From positions 1 through 15,535 of the forward strand of contig CAMLIU010000004.1 in assembly GCA_946479995.1 (NCBI GenBank): a stretch of 15,535 nucleotides of DNA. Reading direction: 5' to 3'. The notes beneath the pieces are model-generated. The model saw only the letters and a program-made list of their open reading frames with translations. It was not told the DNA's origin and searched no databases. Origin of the DNA: an uncultured Gemmatimonadota bacterium (GTDB lineage: Bacteria > Gemmatimonadota > Gemmatimonadetes > Gemmatimonadales > Gemmatimonadaceae). Of the stretch, positions 1 through 7,244 are shown piece after piece. The position numbers and the translations under genes were made by a program. Positions within the stretch are counted from its first letter, which is position 1, and each line of letters opens with the position of its first letter.

Positions 1-146
<146 letters not shown>

Positions 147-166
147 GCTCTCCTCGAGAGTACGAG

Positions 167-205
167 ATCGCCCCGCCTGGTCGGACCAGGCGGGGCGATT
201 TTTTT
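167..205 (+). terminator. Intrinsic terminator after rpsG
   Basis: A perfect 15-bp inverted repeat (left arm 167-181, loop CGG 182-184, right arm 185-199) runs directly into seven T residues (199-205). This is a textbook Rho-independent terminator 20 bp after the rpsG stop. It should isolate the ribosomal operon from the genes to the right. Confidence 0.95.
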
Positions 206-467
206 CGCACGGGCCCGGAACGAAAAGCGCTGGGAACGGAAGAAGCCGGATTTGAACATGGAAAAACCAGGATTCTCTCCGTGATTGGGAAGCGTCCTCG
301 CACCTTGAAGCCTCTCGAGGCCGTTCCAATCAATTCAATGACTGTGGGGGTGTAGAGGCTGGCCCCCGGTACACGGAGCAAGGATCCCGCGAGGGCAGAT
401 CCTGCCATTTCACGCAGTTCATCCGGCCCCTTCCGTTCCTCCCGCTTCTACAAGAAACTGAGCCGAC
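206..467. other. Intergenic stretch with no recognisable gene
   Basis: About 260 bp between the rpsG terminator and the stop codon of the leftward MFS gene. I see no tRNA, no convincing open frame with a ribosome binding site and no strong promoter. A few weak inverted repeats occur near 380-410 (for example GGCAG/CTGCC), but none has a T-tract that would make a clear terminator for the MFS gene. Confidence 0.5.
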
Positions 468-1940
468 TCACAGCGTCTCCGCATCCCGCGGATACTCACG
501 AGCGATCAGGTCAGCGAGGCGCGCGAGGTGGAAGTAGCCGTGCTCGAAGAGCAGCTTCGCCGGCTCGCTCGCATCCATGCCACGGAAGCGCGCCATGACG
601 CGGATCAGGTGTCCCACCGCGCGGCCTCCGGGCTCATGGATGCGTCGCGGCAGCGTCGCCGCGGCAAAGAGGACGAGCTGCACGAGCATCATCCCCTTGT
701 AGGTGGCGACCGAGCCGAGCCCGGACACGCGGGCGAGCGCGAGGATGGCGCCACCGATGATCGGCGCGATCGCCTCCGCCGCGCCCGACGTCGCGCCGAA
801 GGTGCCGAGGTACGACGGGCGCTTGTGCTCCGGCGACAGCTTGAGCGCGAGGTTGCCCTGGCTCACGTGGAAGGCGCTCCAGCCGAGCCCGGAGACCACC
901 TGCACGATGATCACCGGCCACACGCGGGCCGGCGACGTGAACAGCCAGGCGACCGGGGCGAGCACGATGAGGTACGAGCCGATGCGCAGCACCGGCTTGG
1001 TGCCGAAGTGATCGCCGAGCCGGCCCCAGTAGACCTGTGTGGCCGACATGATGACGTTGGTGAGGGCCGTGAGCGCGCTGACGACGAAGAACGACAGGCG
1101 CAGCTCGCGCAGCATGTACACCATATAGAAGGGAGCCATGAACCCGGCCGTGAAGCTCCACGCCGAGCTGAAGGCGAGGAACTGACGGAAGCTGCGATCG
1201 CGCAGCGGCCTCGAGAGCGTGGTGCGCAGCGGGACCTCTTCGGCGCGTGATTCCTTGCGGCGAGGGGCCGGGAGCCGCCGCAGGAAGACGATGCCGAGCA
1301 GCCCGAAGAGCGCGCCGGCGGCGAACACGGCGGCGAGTCGCTCGCGCGGGAAGCTCGAGACGCTGCCGTCGTCGCTGCCGAGCAGCCACGCGGCGAGCAG
1401 GGTGGCGACGATGCCTACCGCGCCGGCGATCTGTCCCCGCCGTCCCCAGAACACGCCCCGCAGCGGTTCGGGAATCAGCTCCGCGGTCCAGGTGAGGAAG
1501 GCGAGCTCGAAGGCGCTCGCCCCGAGCGCGGCCACGGCGAGCGAGGCGACGAACAGCGCGAGGGTGAACACGCCGGGGCGCACGACGGCGAGCGCTGCCG
1601 CGACGAGCAGCGGCGCGCGCCCGATCACCGCACTGACGAGTGCCGTGCGGCGCCATCGTCCTGCGCGCTCGATGCGCCAGGACAGGTAGAGCTGCCCGAG
1701 CTTCGCGGCGAGCGGAAGCGCCGCGATGATGCCGATGAGCAGCTCCTGCGCGCCGAGCGCGAGCGCGAGGCCGGTGAGGAAGAGCCCCCCGGTGAGCTGC
1801 ACCATGAGCGTCTGGCAGATGCCGTGCGCGTCCACGAGGCGTCCGACGCCCGTCCACGTCGCACGGGTGTCCGACGTCCACAAGCGCGGCGAGCGAGCGG
1901 GGCGTTTGGCGGGCGCGACGAGAACGTTGGCGTCGGTCAT
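468..1940 (-). CDS. Major facilitator superfamily (MFS) transporter
   Basis: Predicted 490-residue inner-membrane transporter. About twelve hydrophobic segments lie between residues 40 and 435, split by a charged central loop (about 222-250) as in 6+6 MFS proteins. The MFS signature A loop is visible in the second half as GRLGDHFGTKPVL (306-318), and an RGVFWGRRGQ segment (161-170) occupies the equivalent loop region of the first half. A hydrophilic C-terminal tail of about 50 residues ends the protein. The frame stays open to 2138, but the extra N-terminus is Arg-rich, runs through the AT-rich divergent promoter region and looks non-coding, so I place the start at ATG 1940-1938 (MTDAN...). 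No good Shine-Dalgarno sequence precedes it, so the start is less certain than the frame. The substrate cannot be told from sequence. It is transcribed away from the glycan operon, and a shared role is only a possibility. Confidence 0.85.
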   Translation of the reverse strand: MTDANVLVAPAKRPARSPRLWTSDTRATWTGVGRLVDAHGICQTLMVQLTGGLFLTGLALALGAQELLIGIIAALPLAAKLGQLYLSWRIERAGRWRRTALVSAVIGRAPLLVAAALAVVRPGVFTLALFVASLAVAALGASAFELAFLTWTAELIPEPLRGVFWGRRGQIAGAVGIVATLLAAWLLGSDDGSVSSFPRERLAAVFAAGALFGLLGIVFLRRLPAPRRKESRAEEVPLRTTLSRPLRDRSFRQFLAFSSAWSFTAGFMAPFYMVYMLRELRLSFFVVSALTALTNVIMSATQVYWGRLGDHFGTKPVLRIGSYLIVLAPVAWLFTSPARVWPVIIVQVVSGLGWSAFHVSQGNLALKLSPEHKRPSYLGTFGATSGAAEAIAPIIGGAILALARVSGLGSVATYKGMMLVQLVLFAAATLPRRIHEPGGRAVGHLIRVMARFRGMDASEPAKLLFEHGYFHLARLADLIAREYPRDAETL

Positions 1941-2162
1941 GTCGAGGCAGGCACGCGCGTCACGCGCGGCGAGAACCGTGCCCGGGCGCGCGTCCGCGTA
2001 CGCTTGCGTACATATACATGGCACAACCATACAATAATCCGTGCCGCGAATGAAACCCGGCACGAAGCGGGCGACGTGCGCACGCACCTTGCGAACCGTC
2101 TCGGCACCCACCGTGATGCGACTCACTCGCATCGCCACGACTCTTCTTCAACGAGAGGCAGC
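1941..2162. promoter_or_regulatory. Divergent promoter region between the MFS gene and the glycan operon
   Basis: This 222-bp gap separates two genes read outwards, so it should carry both promoters. It includes the most AT-rich patch in the area (about 2009-2038), with TACAAT at 2030-2035 as a possible rightward -10 box. A -35 at the ideal distance is not obvious (TTGCGT 2004-2009 is 20 bp away). A near-perfect palindrome, GTACGC-TT-GCGTAC (1998-2011), sits next to the patch and could be an operator. Exact promoter boxes are not resolved. Confidence 0.45.
2115..2133. repeat. Inverted repeat in the operon leader
   Basis: GATGCGA (2115-2121) and TCGCATC (2127-2133) are perfect 7-bp inverted arms around a 5-bp centre, 29 bp before the first start codon of the glycan operon. 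It could be a small mRNA hairpin or a protein-binding site; it has no T-tract and is not a terminator. Confidence 0.35.
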
Positions 2163-3230
2163 GTGAGCCGTACGGCGCTTCCTGATTCCATCGCGCGACT
2201 CGCGGTCGTGCGGGCATTGCACCTCGGTGACCTGCTGTGTGCGGTGCCGGCGCTGCGCTCGCTGCGCGCCGGATTCCCCGACGCCGAGATCACGCTCGTC
2301 GGGTTGCCCTGGGCACGCGAGCTCGTGCCGCTCGTCGCACCATACGTGGACCGCTTCGAGGAATTTCCCTCGTTCCCCGGCATTCCCGAGCGCACGCTCG
2401 AGCCGAGGCGTGTCACCGCCTTCCTCGAGCGTGCACAGCGGGAGCCGTGGGACCTCGTGGTGCAGATGCATGGCAGCGGGTCGCACATCAATGAATTCGT
2501 CACCCTGCTCGGTGCGCGCCGGTGCGCCGGCTTCCAGCAGGACGGTGACGTCGTTACCGCCGATGGCTGCTTCATTCCATGGCCGACGACCGGCACCGAA
2601 GCACAGCGCCTGCTCACCCTTCCAGTGGCGCTGGGCTGTCCCGACCGTGGCGACTCGCTGGAGCTGTTCGTGCCCGACGCGCAGGCGCGTGAAGCACGCG
2701 AGCTGCTGCGGACGGAAGGGCTGGACGATCATCCGTACGCCTGCGTACACGCGGGCGCACGCTTTCCTTCGCGGCGCTGGCCCGCCGACCGCTTTGCCGC
2801 CGTGGCCGACGTGCTCGCCGCGAGCGGGTTGCGCGTCGTGCTCACGGGGACGAGTGGCGAAGCCGCGCTCACGAGTGCCGTCGCTCGCGCCATGCACGCG
2901 CCCGCCGTGGACCTCACGGGGCGCCTGTCGCTCGCCACGCTCGCCGCCGTCGTGAAGGACGCGGCTCTGGTGCTGTGCAATGACACCGGGATGTCGCACG
3001 TCGCCGCCGCGGTCGGCACGCGCAGCGTGGTTGTCGCCTCCGGATCCGAGGTGTCGCGATGGGCGCCGCATGCGCCGGACCGGCACCGCGTGCTCTGGCA
3101 CGACCGGCCCTGCCGACCATGCCTGCACGAGGTCTGTCCCACCGGCCACGAATGTGCGCTCGGCGTCGGCGTGGCCGACGTGGTGGAGACCGCCCAGGCG
3201 CTGCTGCACGCCGAGGTGCTGCATGCCTAG
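2163..3230 (+). CDS. Glycosyltransferase family 9, ADP-heptose:LPS heptosyltransferase-like (first copy)
   Basis: A 355-residue GT9 enzyme, the family that transfers heptose (usually from ADP-L-glycero-beta-D-manno-heptose) to lipid A-Kdo or core sugars on the cytoplasmic side of the inner membrane. Family features: N-terminal LHLGDLLCAVPAL (19-31), whose GD aspartate (D23) matches the catalytic-base position of WaaC; HAGARFPSRRWPADRF (196-211) in the nucleotide-binding half; and NDTGMSH (273-279), the conserved donor-site loop. Near the end four cysteines form CxxCx4CPxGHxC (317-331), possibly metal-binding. I chose GTG 2163 because GAGAGG (2153-2158) sits just upstream, the family homology starts there, and the longer frame upstream is low-complexity leader. 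It is the first gene of an eight-gene operon and overlaps the next gene by 8 bp. The exact acceptor, and even heptose as donor, are inferred. Confidence 0.88.
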   Translation: MSRTALPDSIARLAVVRALHLGDLLCAVPALRSLRAGFPDAEITLVGLPWARELVPLVAPYVDRFEEFPSFPGIPERTLEPRRVTAFLERAQREPWDLVVQMHGSGSHINEFVTLLGARRCAGFQQDGDVVTADGCFIPWPTTGTEAQRLLTLPVALGCPDRGDSLELFVPDAQAREARELLRTEGLDDHPYACVHAGARFPSRRWPADRFAAVADVLAASGLRVVLTGTSGEAALTSAVARAMHAPAVDLTGRLSLATLAAVVKDAALVLCNDTGMSHVAAAVGTRSVVVASGSEVSRWAPHAPDRHRVLWHDRPCRPCLHEVCPTGHECALGVGVADVVETAQALLHAEVLHA

Positions 3231-4239
3231 CGCGACGCGGCGGCTCCGTGTCCTCACCTGGCACGTGCACGGCAACTACCTGTGGTACCTGTCGCAGACG
3301 CCGCACGACTTCTACCTGCCGGTGAAGCCGGGCCGGCCGCATCCGTACGGCGGGCGCGCCGGCACCTTTCCGTGGCCCGACAACCTGCACGAGGTGCCGG
3401 CGGACGAGGTGCGGCGCACGCGCTTCGACTGCGTGCTCTTCCAGTCGCGTGATGCCTGGCGCGTGGACCAGCACGAGCTGCTCTCGGCGGAGCAGCGACG
3501 CCTTCCGCGCGTCTACCTCGAGCACGACCCGCCGCTCGCCGACCCCTGCGCCGAGCGGCATCCGGTGGACGATCCGGAGGTGCTCGTGGTGCACGTGACG
3601 CCATGGAACGCGCTGATGTGGGACTGCGGGAGCACGCCGACGCGCGTGGTGGAGCATGGTGTGTTCGTCCCGGCGCACGCCCGATATACCGGCGAGCTGC
3701 CGCGCGGCATCACGGCGATCAACAACCTGCGCACGCGGGCACGCCGGATGGGCGCCGACGTCTTCTGCGCGGCACGCGAGCGGGTGCCGATCGACCTCGT
3801 GGGCATGGACGCCGAATCGCTCGGCGGCATCGGTGAAGTGGACCCACCGCAGCTCGCGGCCGTCCAGGCCCGCTACCGCTTCTGCTTCAGTCCCATCCGC
3901 CAGACCAGCCTCGGCCTGGCGATCCTCGAGGCGATGACGATCGGCCTGCCGGTGATCGGACTGGCCACCTGCGAGCTCGCCTCGGTGATCCGGAATGGCG
4001 AGTCGGGGGTGGTGGACAGCTCCCTCGACACGCTCGTGGAGGCGATGCGCGAGCTGATCGCCGACCCGGGCGAAGCGCGTCGGCTCGGCGAGGGGGCACG
4101 GCGCGTGGCCCGGGAACGCTTCGGCATCGAGCGGTTCGCCGCCGACTGGGATGCACTGCTCACGGACATGGCGGGCCGACGGCGGCCGAGCACTACGGTG
4201 AGGCCGTCGTCATCCGCGCAGCACGAGGTCATGGCATGA
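3223..4239 (+). CDS. GT4-like (GT-B fold) glycosyltransferase with an altered EX7E motif
   Basis: Predicted 338-residue protein starting at ATG 3223, inside the end of the preceding gene, with GAGGTG (3213-3218) as ribosome binding site. The C-terminal half resembles the donor-binding domain of GT4 glycosyltransferases: a segment ending SLGLAILEAM (229-238), then GLPVIG (241-246), a loop with RNGESGVV (257-264) and a final helix with ERFGIERFAADW (298-309). The N-terminal half (VLTWHVHGNYLWYL, 10-23) is a plausible acceptor domain. In the canonical EX7E motif two glutamates flank seven residues; here the second is present (E236) but the first position is Thr (T228). It may use an unusual donor or be a divergent branch. 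It is translationally coupled to both neighbours, which supports a role in the same glycan. Substrates are unknown. Confidence 0.8.
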   Translation: MPSATRRLRVLTWHVHGNYLWYLSQTPHDFYLPVKPGRPHPYGGRAGTFPWPDNLHEVPADEVRRTRFDCVLFQSRDAWRVDQHELLSAEQRRLPRVYLEHDPPLADPCAERHPVDDPEVLVVHVTPWNALMWDCGSTPTRVVEHGVFVPAHARYTGELPRGITAINNLRTRARRMGADVFCAARERVPIDLVGMDAESLGGIGEVDPPQLAAVQARYRFCFSPIRQTSLGLAILEAMTIGLPVIGLATCELASVIRNGESGVVDSSLDTLVEAMRELIADPGEARRLGEGARRVARERFGIERFAADWDALLTDMAGRRRPSTTVRPSSSAQHEVMA

Positions 4240-5564
4240 TCAAGCACATCGCCCTCATCAGCGAGCACGCGTCGCCGCTCGCCGCGCTCGGCGGCGTGGA
4301 CTGCGGCGGGCAGAACGTCTACGTCGCGCAGGTGGCACTCGCGCTCGCCGCGCGAGGGCACCACGTGGACGTGTACACGCGTCGCGACGATCCGCAGCAG
4401 CCGCGCATCGTGCGGTGGGCGCGCCGGGTGCGCGTGATCCACGTGGATGCGGGCCCGGCGCGGCCGGTGGCGAAGGAGGAGCTGCTCGGCTGGATGCCGG
4501 AGTTCGCCGCCGACGTGGTGTCGTTCGTGGAGGAGAATGGTGTCAGGTACGACGTGGCCCATGCGAACTTCTTCATGTCCGGCATGGTGGCGGAGGCGCT
4601 GGAAGACGCCACCGGCACGCCGTTCGTGGTCACCTTCCACGCACTCGGGCGCGTCCGGCGCCTGTACCAGGGCGAGGCCGACACCTTCCCGCCCGAGCGC
4701 GAGCTGATCGAGCAGCGGCTCGTCAGCCGCGCAGCATGCGTGATCGCCGAGTGTCCGCAGGATGCGCTCGACCTCATCGCACACTACCAGGCGCCGGCGA
4801 CGCGCATGACGGTGATCCCCTGCGGCGTGGACCTCGAGCGCTTTCATCCGGTGCCGCGTGCGCGTGCGCGCCAGGTGCTGGGACTGGCGGAGAGCGACCG
4901 CGTGCTCGCCCAGATCGGGCGGATGGTGCCGCGCAAGGGGGTGGACGACGTGATCCGCGCCGTCGGTCGCCTCCGCCGCGATCATCGCATCGAGGCGAAG
5001 CTGCTCGTGGTGGGGGGAGACGGCGAGGACGAATCCGGACCGTGTGCCCGCGAGCGGCAGCGCCTCCACCATGTCGCACGCGACGAGCGCGTGACCGACC
5101 TCGTGACGTTCGTCGGCCGTCGTGGCGGTGACGCGCTGCGCTACTTCTACAGCGCCGCGGACGCGTTCGTCTCCACGCCATGGTACGAGCCGTTCGGGAT
5201 CACGCCGCTCGAAGCGATGGCCTGCGGCACGCCCGTGATCGGCTCCGCCGTCGGCGGCATCCGCTACACGGTGGTGGATGGTGAGACGGGATTCCTCGTT
5301 CCGCCGCGCGACCCCGATGCCATCGCCGCCTGTGCGGCGCGCCTCTTCCGCGACGAGGGCCTGCGTCGCCGGCTCGCGCGCGCCGGATTGGCGCGCGTGA
5401 AGGAGAAGTTCCAGTGGCGCGACGTGGCGGCGCGACTCGACTCGGTCTACGACCGCGCCGCCGCCGGCATGCCGTCACGCGAGCACCGGGAGACGGCGGA
5501 CATCTCCACCGCACGCATCGCATCGGCAGGGGCCGCCCCCGCCATCGGCGAGCTGGAAGCATGA
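4236..5564 (+). CDS. GT4 family glycosyltransferase (MshA / sucrose-phosphate synthase-like)
   Basis: A 442-residue retaining GT-B glycosyltransferase that builds glycosidic bonds from a nucleotide sugar. The N-terminus HASPLAALGG...GGQNVYVAQ (11-32) has the glycine-rich GGxN turn (24-27) typical of the MshA/sucrose synthase branch. The C-terminal domain has IPCGVD (194-199), RKG (233-235) and an intact EX7E motif (E318 to E326, EPFGITPLE), followed by GTPVIGSAVGG and a DGETGFLVPP loop (348-357). The last 30 residues are Ala/Ser-rich and probably disordered. The start ATG overlaps the preceding stop as ATGA, so translation is coupled. The family resemblance to MshA does not imply mycothiol synthesis: no mycothiol partner is nearby and the context is surface glycan. 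Donor and acceptor remain unassigned. Confidence 0.88.
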   Translation: MIKHIALISEHASPLAALGGVDCGGQNVYVAQVALALAARGHHVDVYTRRDDPQQPRIVRWARRVRVIHVDAGPARPVAKEELLGWMPEFAADVVSFVEENGVRYDVAHANFFMSGMVAEALEDATGTPFVVTFHALGRVRRLYQGEADTFPPERELIEQRLVSRAACVIAECPQDALDLIAHYQAPATRMTVIPCGVDLERFHPVPRARARQVLGLAESDRVLAQIGRMVPRKGVDDVIRAVGRLRRDHRIEAKLLVVGGDGEDESGPCARERQRLHHVARDERVTDLVTFVGRRGGDALRYFYSAADAFVSTPWYEPFGITPLEAMACGTPVIGSAVGGIRYTVVDGETGFLVPPRDPDAIAACAARLFRDEGLRRRLARAGLARVKEKFQWRDVAARLDSVYDRAAAGMPSREHRETADISTARIASAGAAPAIGELEA

Positions 5565-6127
5565 CCGCTCGCGCCGTGTTCCTGGACAAGGATGGCACGC
5601 TCGTCGAGAACGTGGCGATGAACGTGGACCCGTCACGGATCCGGCTGGCCGCCGGCGCCGCCGACGCGCTTCGACGCCTGCGCGACGCAGGCTTCCGCTT
5701 CGCCGTGGTCTCGAACCAGGCCGGTGTCGCGCGCGGGCTGTTTCCCGAGAGCGCGCTGGCCGGGGTGCAGGCGCGCCTCGCCGAGCTGCTCGACGAGCAC
5801 GGGCTGCGACTGGACGGATTCTTCTATTGTCCGCACGACCCTGCAGGTACGGTGGAGCAGTACCGCATCACCTGCGACTGCCGCAAGCCGGCGCCGGGGC
5901 TCGTGCACCGCGCAGCGGCCGCGCTCGGCGCGGACGTCGCGGCGAGCTGGATGGTGGGCGACATACTCGACGACGTCGAAGCCGGCCGGCGGGCGGGGTG
6001 CCGGAGCATCCTGCTCGACTCCGGAGGAGAGACGGAGTGGGTGAAGGGGCCCACCCGCGAGCCGCACTTCGTGGCGCGCTCGTTCGGCGAGGTGGCCGAC
6101 CACATCCTCGCCTCGGAGGCGGCATGA
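5561..6127 (+). CDS. gmhB: D-glycero-D-manno-heptose 1,7-bisphosphate 7-phosphatase (HAD family)
   Basis: A 188-residue HAD-superfamily phosphatase that removes the 7-phosphate of heptose 1,7-bisphosphate in the cytoplasm, a step in making nucleotide-activated heptose. Motif I is FLDKDGTLV (7-15; D9 nucleophile, D11 acid/base), motif II SNQ (51-53), motif III K109 and motif IV GDILDD (133-138). A zinc-binding loop C90-x-H92-x12-C105-x-C107 has the same spacing as that of E. coli GmhB. Histidinol-phosphatases of the same fold share part of this pattern, but no histidine gene is near and two GT9 heptosyltransferase-like genes are. The ATG overlaps the previous stop (ATGA), and the stop overlaps the next ATG the same way. 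GmhA, HldA/HldE and HldD are not in the window, so the complete precursor route is not visible here. Confidence 0.87.
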   Translation: MTARAVFLDKDGTLVENVAMNVDPSRIRLAAGAADALRRLRDAGFRFAVVSNQAGVARGLFPESALAGVQARLAELLDEHGLRLDGFFYCPHDPAGTVEQYRITCDCRKPAPGLVHRAAAALGADVAASWMVGDILDDVEAGRRAGCRSILLDSGGETEWVKGPTREPHFVARSFGEVADHILASEAA

Positions 6128-7230
6128 CGCCGCCAGCCGCGGCCTGGGCCGCCGTCCGACGCGTGCTGTGCGTGCGGCTCGATACCCTGGGCGACGTGCT
6201 GATGACGACGCCGGCGTTGAGGGCGGTGCGCGAGCATGCGGAGGGCTGCCGCGTCACGCTGCTCACGTCGCGCCCCGGGGCCGCGGCGGCCGCGCTGGTG
6301 CCGGTGATCGACGACGTGATCGTCTACGACGCGCCGTGGCTGAAGGCGACCCCGCTGCGCACCGACCCGTCGGCCGACTTCGCGATGATCGACCGGTTGC
6401 GCGACGAGCAGTTCGACGCGGCCGTCGTCTTCACCGTCTTCTCGCAGAGCGCGCTGCCGGCGGCGCAGCTGTGCTACCTGGCGGGAATTCCCCTCCGACT
6501 CGCACACGCGCGCGAGAATCCCTACCAGCTCCTCACCACCTGGGTGCCCGACCCCGAGCCGGCGTCGGGAATCCGGCATGAAGTGGCGCGCCAGCTGGCG
6601 CTGGTGGACCAGGTCGGCTTCCGCACAGCCGACACGGGCCTCGCGCTCCGCGTGCCCGATGACGCGCGCGCGCGCGTTCGCGCCCGACTGGCAGCGCTGG
6701 GTCTCGGATCCGGGCAGCCGTGGGTGATGATGCACCCGGGCGCGACCGCGCCATCGCGGCGATATCCCGCCCAGCGTTTCGGCGAGGTGGCGCGAATGGT
6801 CGCCCGCGACCTTGGCGCAATGGTCCTCGTGACCGGCGACGGCTCCGAGCGCACCCTCGCCGACGAAGTGTGCGCCGCGGCGGGAGTGCGCGCCCGATCG
6901 CTGGCCGGCGAGCTCTCGCTCGCCGAGCTGGCGGCCGTGGTGGAAGCGGCGCCACTGCTCATCACGAACAATACCGGGCCCGCACACATGGCTGCCGCGC
7001 TGGGGACGCCGGTGGTGGACATCTACGCGCTCACCAACCCGCAGCACACGCCGTGGCAGGTGCCGAGCCGCGTGCTGTCGCGTGACGTCCCCTGCCGCAA
7101 CTGCTTCCGGAGCGTCTGCCCGGAAGGCCACAACGAATGCATTCGCGGCATTGCGGCTGAAGAAGTCGCGCGTGCCGCGCACGACCTGTTCGTCGAGACG
7201 CAGCCGCTGGCGCCTCGACTCATCGCCTGA
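6124..7230 (+). CDS. Glycosyltransferase family 9, heptosyltransferase-like (second copy)
   Basis: A 368-residue GT9 enzyme, distinct from the first copy in the operon. RLDTLGDVLMTTPAL (18-32) carries the GD aspartate (D24). HPGATAPSRRYPAQRF (204-219) and TNNTGPAHMAAALGTP (281-296) form the nucleotide-sugar half. The C-terminal cysteines C324, C327, C332 and C339 repeat the CxxC...CPxGH..C pattern of the first copy, so the feature is conserved between paralogues. The start ATG overlaps the gmhB stop (ATGA). A WaaC/WaaF-like pair adding two successive heptoses is the simplest model, but which copy acts first cannot be decided from sequence. It is followed after 14 bp by the carbamoyltransferase gene. 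Confidence 0.9.
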   Translation: MTPPAAAWAAVRRVLCVRLDTLGDVLMTTPALRAVREHAEGCRVTLLTSRPGAAAAALVPVIDDVIVYDAPWLKATPLRTDPSADFAMIDRLRDEQFDAAVVFTVFSQSALPAAQLCYLAGIPLRLAHARENPYQLLTTWVPDPEPASGIRHEVARQLALVDQVGFRTADTGLALRVPDDARARVRARLAALGLGSGQPWVMMHPGATAPSRRYPAQRFGEVARMVARDLGAMVLVTGDGSERTLADEVCAAAGVRARSLAGELSLAELAAVVEAAPLLITNNTGPAHMAAALGTPVVDIYALTNPQHTPWQVPSRVLSRDVPCRNCFRSVCPEGHNECIRGIAAEEVARAAHDLFVETQPLAPRLIA

Positions 7231-7231
7231 C

Positions 7232-7237
7232 GAGGAG
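7232..7237 (+). promoter_or_regulatory. Strong ribosome binding site of the carbamoyltransferase gene
   Basis: GAGGAG lies 7 bp before ATG 7245, in the only gap wider than a few bases inside the glycan operon. It is the best Shine-Dalgarno match in the operon and fixes the start of the carbamoyltransferase. The gene can therefore initiate without coupling to the gene before it. Confidence 0.8.
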
Positions 7238-7244
7238 AGCACTG

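Noticed and set aside
1941..2138. N-terminal extension of the MFS gene by 66 codons
   Set aside because: The extension is Arg/Ala-rich, crosses the AT-rich divergent promoter region and lacks transporter similarity; ATG 1940 is a better start.
1824..2162. Long upstream extension of the first GT9 gene
   Set aside because: It overlaps the MFS coding sequence and the promoter region; GT9 similarity and the GAGAGG site point to GTG 2163.
2148..3275. 375-codon antisense open frame over the first GT9 gene
   Set aside because: Same GC-driven shadow; no motif, no ribosome binding site, and the opposite frame is well supported.
5824..7242. 472-codon open frame antisense to the second GT9 gene
   Set aside because: A mirror frame typical of high-GC coding DNA; composition is His/Arg-rich without domains, and the sense frame is a clear GT9 enzyme.
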